This document shows positions 59,917-64,000 of a DNA stretch of 64,000 nt, one piece after another. The notes below the pieces were generated by a model, which saw only the letters and a list, made by a program, of their open reading frames with translations, did not search any database and was not told the DNA's origin. A program made the position numbers and the translations under genes. The stretch's first letter is position 1; each line of letters starts with the position of its first letter. The stretch is from Pseudomonadota bacterium (GTDB lineage: Bacteria > Pseudomonadota > Gammaproteobacteria > UBA1113): assembly GCA_021782495.1 (NCBI GenBank), contig JAJXUV010000009.1, positions 20,446-84,445 on the forward strand. The letters are read 5' to 3'.

Positions 59917-62559
59917 ATGTCCGTTCAAAAAATAGACACTTTACGCACGCTCCATGTCGGCAACAATACATACCATTATCACAGCATTGAAGCCGCAGAG
60001 GAAGCGGGGTTAGGCCAATTTCACAAACTGCCCGTTTCTTTAAAGATTCTTTTAGAAAATTTATTGCGTTTCCCAGACGATGCCAATGCCTCCAAAGGCA
60101 TCGAAGCCATGAATGCTTGGTTGAAACAAGGCCAAAGCACTCAAGAAATCGCCTATAGGCCTGCGCGCGTGTTGATGCAGGATTTTACAGGAGTTCCGGG
60201 TATCGTGGATTTGGCTGCGATGCGCGATGCCTTAAACACTTTACACGGCGATCCCACTAAAATTAATCCGCTAATCCCCGTAGATTTGGTCATCGACCAC
60301 TCCGTTCAAGTCGACAGTTATGGGCATATGAACTCTTTTGTAAAAAACGTTGATAAAGAAATGGAAAGAAACCTCGAGCGTTATACCTTTTTAAAATGGG
60401 GCCAACAAGCCTTTGAAAATTTCCGAGTAGTGCCTCCCGGCACGGGGATTTGCCATCAAGTGAATCTGGAATATTTGGCCAAAGTGGTGTGGAATAAAAC
60501 CGAGGGCGATAAAAAATGGGCGTATCCCGATACCTTGGTCGGTACCGACAGTCACACCACAATGATCAACGGTTTAGGCGTATTGGGCTGGGGCGTTGGC
60601 GGTATTGAAGCGGAAGCCGCCATGTTAGGCCAACCCATCAGCATGTTGATCCCCGAAGTAATCGGCGTGCGTTTAAAAGGCCGTTTGCGCGAAGGCATTA
60701 TCGCCACAGATTTAGTCTTAACCATCACAGAAATGCTGCGCAAATATGGCGTCGTCAATAAATTTGTGGAATTTTTTGGATCGGGTTTAACACATTTGCC
60801 TCTAGCCGATCGCGCCACCATTGCGAATATGGCGCCTGAATATGGTGCCACTTGCGGTTTCTTCCCTGTCGATCAAGAAACCCTGGCGTACATGACTTTG
60901 TCTGGACGAGAGGAAAATACTTTGGCTTTAACGGAAGCCTATTGCAGAACTCAAGGACTGTGGCATGATGAACACAGTGCAGAACCCGTGTTCACACACG
61001 TATTGGAATTGGATTTGTCGACTGTGGAGCCTTGTTTGGCAGGTCCCAAGCGTCCTCAAGACAAAGTGAATTTTGCCGAATTAGAACCGGCTTTCAAAAA
61101 GACTTTTCCGGAAGCCACTTACGATCGCCACCAAGAAAAATTGCAAAATGGCGCCGTGGTGATTGCAGCCATCACCAGTTGTACCAATACGTCCAACCCT
61201 TCTGCTTTGATCGCAGCGGGTTTATTGGCCCAAAAAGCCTTGTCTTTGGGATTGAAACAAAAACCCTGGGTCAAAACTTCGTTGGCACCCGGTTCTAAAG
61301 TGGTGACAGATTATTTGGAAAAATCCGGTTTGCAAACCGCTTTAAATGATTTGGGTTTTAATCTAGTTGGCTATGGGTGTACGACGTGCATTGGCAATTC
61401 CGGACCTTTGGAAGAACACATTGAAAAACAAATTCAAGAACAAGATTTAGTGGTTTCTGCTGTCTTATCGGGCAATCGCAATTTTGAAGGTCGTATTCAT
61501 CCTTTAGTCAAAGCCAATTGGTTGGCTTCACCCCCTTTAGTAGTGGCGATGGCTTTAGCCGGAACAACTTGCATTGATTTGAATAAAGATCCTGTAGGAC
61601 ACACGGAAAAAGGCAAAGCCATTTATTTGAAAGACCTTTGGCCCAGTGAACAAGAGATTGCCACCGTGGTGAAAAGTGTGGTGACAAAACAATTGTTTAG
61701 CAAAGAATACGCAGATGTCTTCTCTGGCGATGAACATTGGAAAAAAATCCACACCCATCAAGATCAGATTTATGCTTGGGATACGCATTCCACTTACATT
61801 CAAAATCCCCCTTATTTTGTGGGATTGTCTTTGGAAACAAAACCGCATACGGGCAACATTCAACAAGCACGCATTTTAGCAGTGTTGGGTGATAGCATAA
61901 CCACCGATCACATTTCGCCTGCAGGAAGCATTAAAGCAGACAGCCCTGCGGGTTTGTATCTCAAAGCACATGGCATTGAAGTCAAAGATTTTAATTCTTA
62001 TGGCGCACGCCGTGGAAATCACGAAGTAATGATGCGCGGTACTTTCGCCAACATTCGCATTAAAAATGAAATGGTGCCGGGTGTTGAAGGCGGTTATACA
62101 CTGTATATTCCCACACACACACAAATGTCCATCTACGATGCGGCCACGCAATACCAACAAAGCAAAACGCCTTTGGTGATCGTTGCTGGTAAAGAATATG
62201 GAACCGGTTCTTCGCGCGACTGGGCAGCAAAGGGCCCTCGATTGTTAGGCGTTAAAGCCGTTATCGTCGAAAGTTTTGAACGCATACACCGTTCTAATTT
62301 GGTCGGCATGGGAATTTTGCCTTTGGAATTCATGGAAGGGATAACACGCAAAACCTTAAACATCCAAGGCGATGAAATCATCGACGTAGAAGTGCCCGAA
62401 CAATTAAAACCAAAAATGCTTTTAAAAGTAAAATTACAACGAGCCAACAGTGAAAAAGTAGAATTCATCGTTTGCTGCCGAATCGATACGGACGATGAAA
62501 TTCATTATTATCGCCATGGCGGTATATTACCCTATGTCCTCACACAACTTGCAAAATAA
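59917..62559 (+). CDS. acnA: Aconitate hydratase AcnA
   Basis: This 880-residue AcnA/IRP-type aconitase interconverts citrate and isocitrate. The [4Fe-4S] ligands are in ITSCTNTSNPS and YGCTTCIGNSG. Substrate-binding segments include VGTDSHTTMINGLGVLGWGVGGIEAEAAMLGQP at mid-protein and KEYGTGSSRDWAAKG near the end. AAAAGGAAT precedes the ATG. purB follows after 12 bases, which suggests co-transcription. Confidence 0.98.
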   Translation: MSVQKIDTLRTLHVGNNTYHYHSIEAAEEAGLGQFHKLPVSLKILLENLLRFPDDANASKGIEAMNAWLKQGQSTQEIAYRPARVLMQDFTGVPGIVDLAAMRDALNTLHGDPTKINPLIPVDLVIDHSVQVDSYGHMNSFVKNVDKEMERNLERYTFLKWGQQAFENFRVVPPGTGICHQVNLEYLAKVVWNKTEGDKKWAYPDTLVGTDSHTTMINGLGVLGWGVGGIEAEAAMLGQPISMLIPEVIGVRLKGRLREGIIATDLVLTITEMLRKYGVVNKFVEFFGSGLTHLPLADRATIANMAPEYGATCGFFPVDQETLAYMTLSGREENTLALTEAYCRTQGLWHDEHSAEPVFTHVLELDLSTVEPCLAGPKRPQDKVNFAELEPAFKKTFPEATYDRHQEKLQNGAVVIAAITSCTNTSNPSALIAAGLLAQKALSLGLKQKPWVKTSLAPGSKVVTDYLEKSGLQTALNDLGFNLVGYGCTTCIGNSGPLEEHIEKQIQEQDLVVSAVLSGNRNFEGRIHPLVKANWLASPPLVVAMALAGTTCIDLNKDPVGHTEKGKAIYLKDLWPSEQEIATVVKSVVTKQLFSKEYADVFSGDEHWKKIHTHQDQIYAWDTHSTYIQNPPYFVGLSLETKPHTGNIQQARILAVLGDSITTDHISPAGSIKADSPAGLYLKAHGIEVKDFNSYGARRGNHEVMMRGTFANIRIKNEMVPGVEGGYTLYIPTHTQMSIYDAATQYQQSKTPLVIVAGKEYGTGSSRDWAAKGPRLLGVKAVIVESFERIHRSNLVGMGILPLEFMEGITRKTLNIQGDEIIDVEVPEQLKPKMLLKVKLQRANSEKVEFIVCCRIDTDDEIHYYRHGGILPYVLTQLAK

Positions 62560-62571
62560 AAAGAGGTTACT

Positions 62572-63960
62572 ATGTCAACATTGACGGAACTCACTGCCAT
62601 CAACCCTGTGGATGGTCGCTATGCCTCTAAAACGATCGCACTGCGAGCGCATGTGTCGGAAGCAGCTTTGTTTAAATACCGTGTTCAAGTAGAAATCGAA
62701 TGGTTTATTTACTTGTCACAAGCTTCCGAAATCCCAGAGCTGCCTTCTCTAGGTGAAAGCGATTGCACTTTGTTGCGCAGTTGGTATATACAATTCAACG
62801 ATGCCGATGCAATGGCCATCAAAACGATTGAAAAAACGATTCATCACGATGTCAAAGCGGTTGAATATTTTATCAAAGAAAAAATGGCGGCTTATCCGCA
62901 TTTACAAACCACCCAAGAATTCATTCATTTTGGTTGCACTTCAGAAGACATCAACAATGTGGCTTATGCTTTGATGTGGCAAAAAGCATTTCGCGAAACC
63001 CTGCAACCGCAATGCGCAGTTTTATTAAAACAATTGCACACCTTGATTGAACAAGCGGCCTCTCTGCCGATGTTGGCGCGCACGCATGGACAACCTGCTT
63101 CACCCACAACTTTAGGCAAAGAGTTGGCAAATTATGCGGTGCGTTTGGAGCGACAAATGGAACGCGTCGATGCGATCCGTTTGCGCGCTAAATTCAATGG
63201 TGCAGTGGGCAATTACAATGCGCACCGAATTGCGTATCCCGAAATAGATTGGCCGACATTCAACCGCCGTTTTATAGAAAAAGCGATGGGTTTAGAATGG
63301 AATGGCTACACCACCCAAATAGAATCGCACGACGACATTGTCGCGCTCCTCTATGAATTGGCACACCAAAACAGTATTTGCATGGATTTATGTCAAGACA
63401 TGTGGGGATATATTTCTCTGGGCTATTTCAAACAAATGGTACACGCTCAGGAAGTGGGTTCTTCGACGATGCCACACAAAGTAAATCCCATCGATTTTGA
63501 AAATGCTGAAGGCAATTTGGTCTTGGCCAATGCTTTGCAAACTACCCTCGCACAACGCTTGCCTTTATCGCGCTGGCAACGCGATCTCGTGGATTCTACT
63601 TTATTACGCAACATTGGTGTTGCCTTTGCTTACAGTTTCATTGCTTATCAAAGTTTGGAAAAAGGTTTAGGACGATTATCCATCGCTGAAGAGAAAGTGA
63701 AGACCGACTTAAGCCTGCAATGGGAAGTCTTGGCAGAAGCCATTCAAACAGTAATGAGAAGATACAATATAGAAGAACCTTATGAAAAGCTGAAAGCCTT
63801 AACCAGGGGTAAAGCCTTGACTGAGGACTTATTAAAAGAATTCATCGCTTCTTTGGAACTACCAAAAGACATTAAAAATCAACTACTTAAATTGAATCCC
63901 AGTGACTATGTAGGCTTTGCCAAAGAGCTGGCAATTCGCTATTCAACTGCTAAGCTTTAA
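62572..63960 (+). CDS. purB: Adenylosuccinate lyase
   Basis: This 462-residue lyase of purine synthesis (two steps, to AICAR and to AMP) begins TAINPVDGRYAS. It has catalytic segments THGQPASPTTLGKE and the fumarase-superfamily signature GSSTMPHKVNPIDFENAEGN. It is the E. coli-type enzyme. AAGAGG lies before the ATG. A family A repeat begins 15 bases after its stop. Confidence 0.98.
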   Translation: MSTLTELTAINPVDGRYASKTIALRAHVSEAALFKYRVQVEIEWFIYLSQASEIPELPSLGESDCTLLRSWYIQFNDADAMAIKTIEKTIHHDVKAVEYFIKEKMAAYPHLQTTQEFIHFGCTSEDINNVAYALMWQKAFRETLQPQCAVLLKQLHTLIEQAASLPMLARTHGQPASPTTLGKELANYAVRLERQMERVDAIRLRAKFNGAVGNYNAHRIAYPEIDWPTFNRRFIEKAMGLEWNGYTTQIESHDDIVALLYELAHQNSICMDLCQDMWGYISLGYFKQMVHAQEVGSSTMPHKVNPIDFENAEGNLVLANALQTTLAQRLPLSRWQRDLVDSTLLRNIGVAFAYSFIAYQSLEKGLGRLSIAEEKVKTDLSLQWEVLAEAIQTVMRRYNIEEPYEKLKALTRGKALTEDLLKEFIASLELPKDIKNQLLKLNPSDYVGFAKELAIRYSTAKL

Positions 63961-63974
63961 GAAGACAGATAATC

Positions 63975-64000
63975 TAACCGAGCCGCGACCGCGAGGGAGC
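63975..64000. repeat. Palindromic element, family A, cut by the window edge
   Basis: TAACCGAGCCGCGACCGCGA followed by GGGAGC is the left arm of the family; the rest lies outside the window. Confidence 0.85.

Overview
The window looks like part of the chromosome of a moderately AT-rich, host-associated gammaproteobacterium. The most likely placement is the order Legionellales (relatives of Legionella, Coxiella, Rickettsiella or Berkiella). This rests on gene content rather than any marker gene: large orphan and ankyrin-type effector-like proteins, a histone H1-like Lys/Ala protein, an Rrf2-SufBCDS-SufU cluster, an sdhCDAB-sucABCD block, RdgC, AcnA, and a CsrB/RsmZ-type small RNA preceded by a near match to the LetA box known from Legionella. 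No rRNA, tRNA, CRISPR array, phage or intact insertion sequence was recognised.

Layout. 1-274: 5' part of a CPA2-type cation/proton antiporter. 1098-4046: orphan 982-residue protein. 4441-10921: iron-sulfur assembly operon (Rrf2 regulator, sufB, sufC, sufD, sufS, sufU, a DUF59/SufT gene, a Rieske ferredoxin). 10946-16477 (minus): ada, a TPR/ATP-grasp protein, a YbaK-like deacylase, ligA. 16824-20478: histone-like protein, APH-type kinase, alpha/beta hydrolase, rdgC. 20587-27023: complete cytochrome c maturation operon ccmABCDEFGHI, followed by a type IV pilin. 27502-27828 (minus): the Csr-type sRNA. 28104-29720 (minus): a PilB/GspE ATPase. 29885-31297: phrB. 31527-37154 (minus): two tandem paralogous ankyrin-containing proteins. 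37412-46909 (minus): sucDCBA and sdhBADC, with gltA divergent at 47355. 48643-53530: broken ankyrin gene, receiver/Hpt protein, ubiC, sdaA, a peptide deformylase, a DUF2000 protein. 53586-57283 (minus): membrane protein, secF, secD, yajC. 57502-58728: orphan. 58748-63960: queA, acnA, purB.

The TCA genes here (gltA, acnA, sucABCD, sdhCDAB) cover citrate synthase, aconitase, 2-oxoglutarate dehydrogenase E1/E2, succinyl-CoA synthetase and succinate dehydrogenase. The Suf system would supply clusters to SdhB, AcnA and SdaA, and the Ccm system would supply c-type cytochromes.

The most interesting features are regulatory and repetitive. First, a minus-strand RNA at about 27.5-27.8 kb has at least seven short hairpins with GGA in the loop or single-stranded position and ends in an intrinsic terminator. 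With the LetA-like box upstream it looks like a GacA/LetA-controlled CsrA-sequestering RNA. Second, several palindromic repeat families are scattered through the window. Two copies of different families lie in frame inside ccmF (114 bp, 38 codons) and ccmH (69 bp, 23 codons), which recalls the Rickettsia palindromic elements. A third family, with TAACCGAGCC ends, occurs at eight places, borders the duplicated ankyrin genes and splits sucB from sucC.
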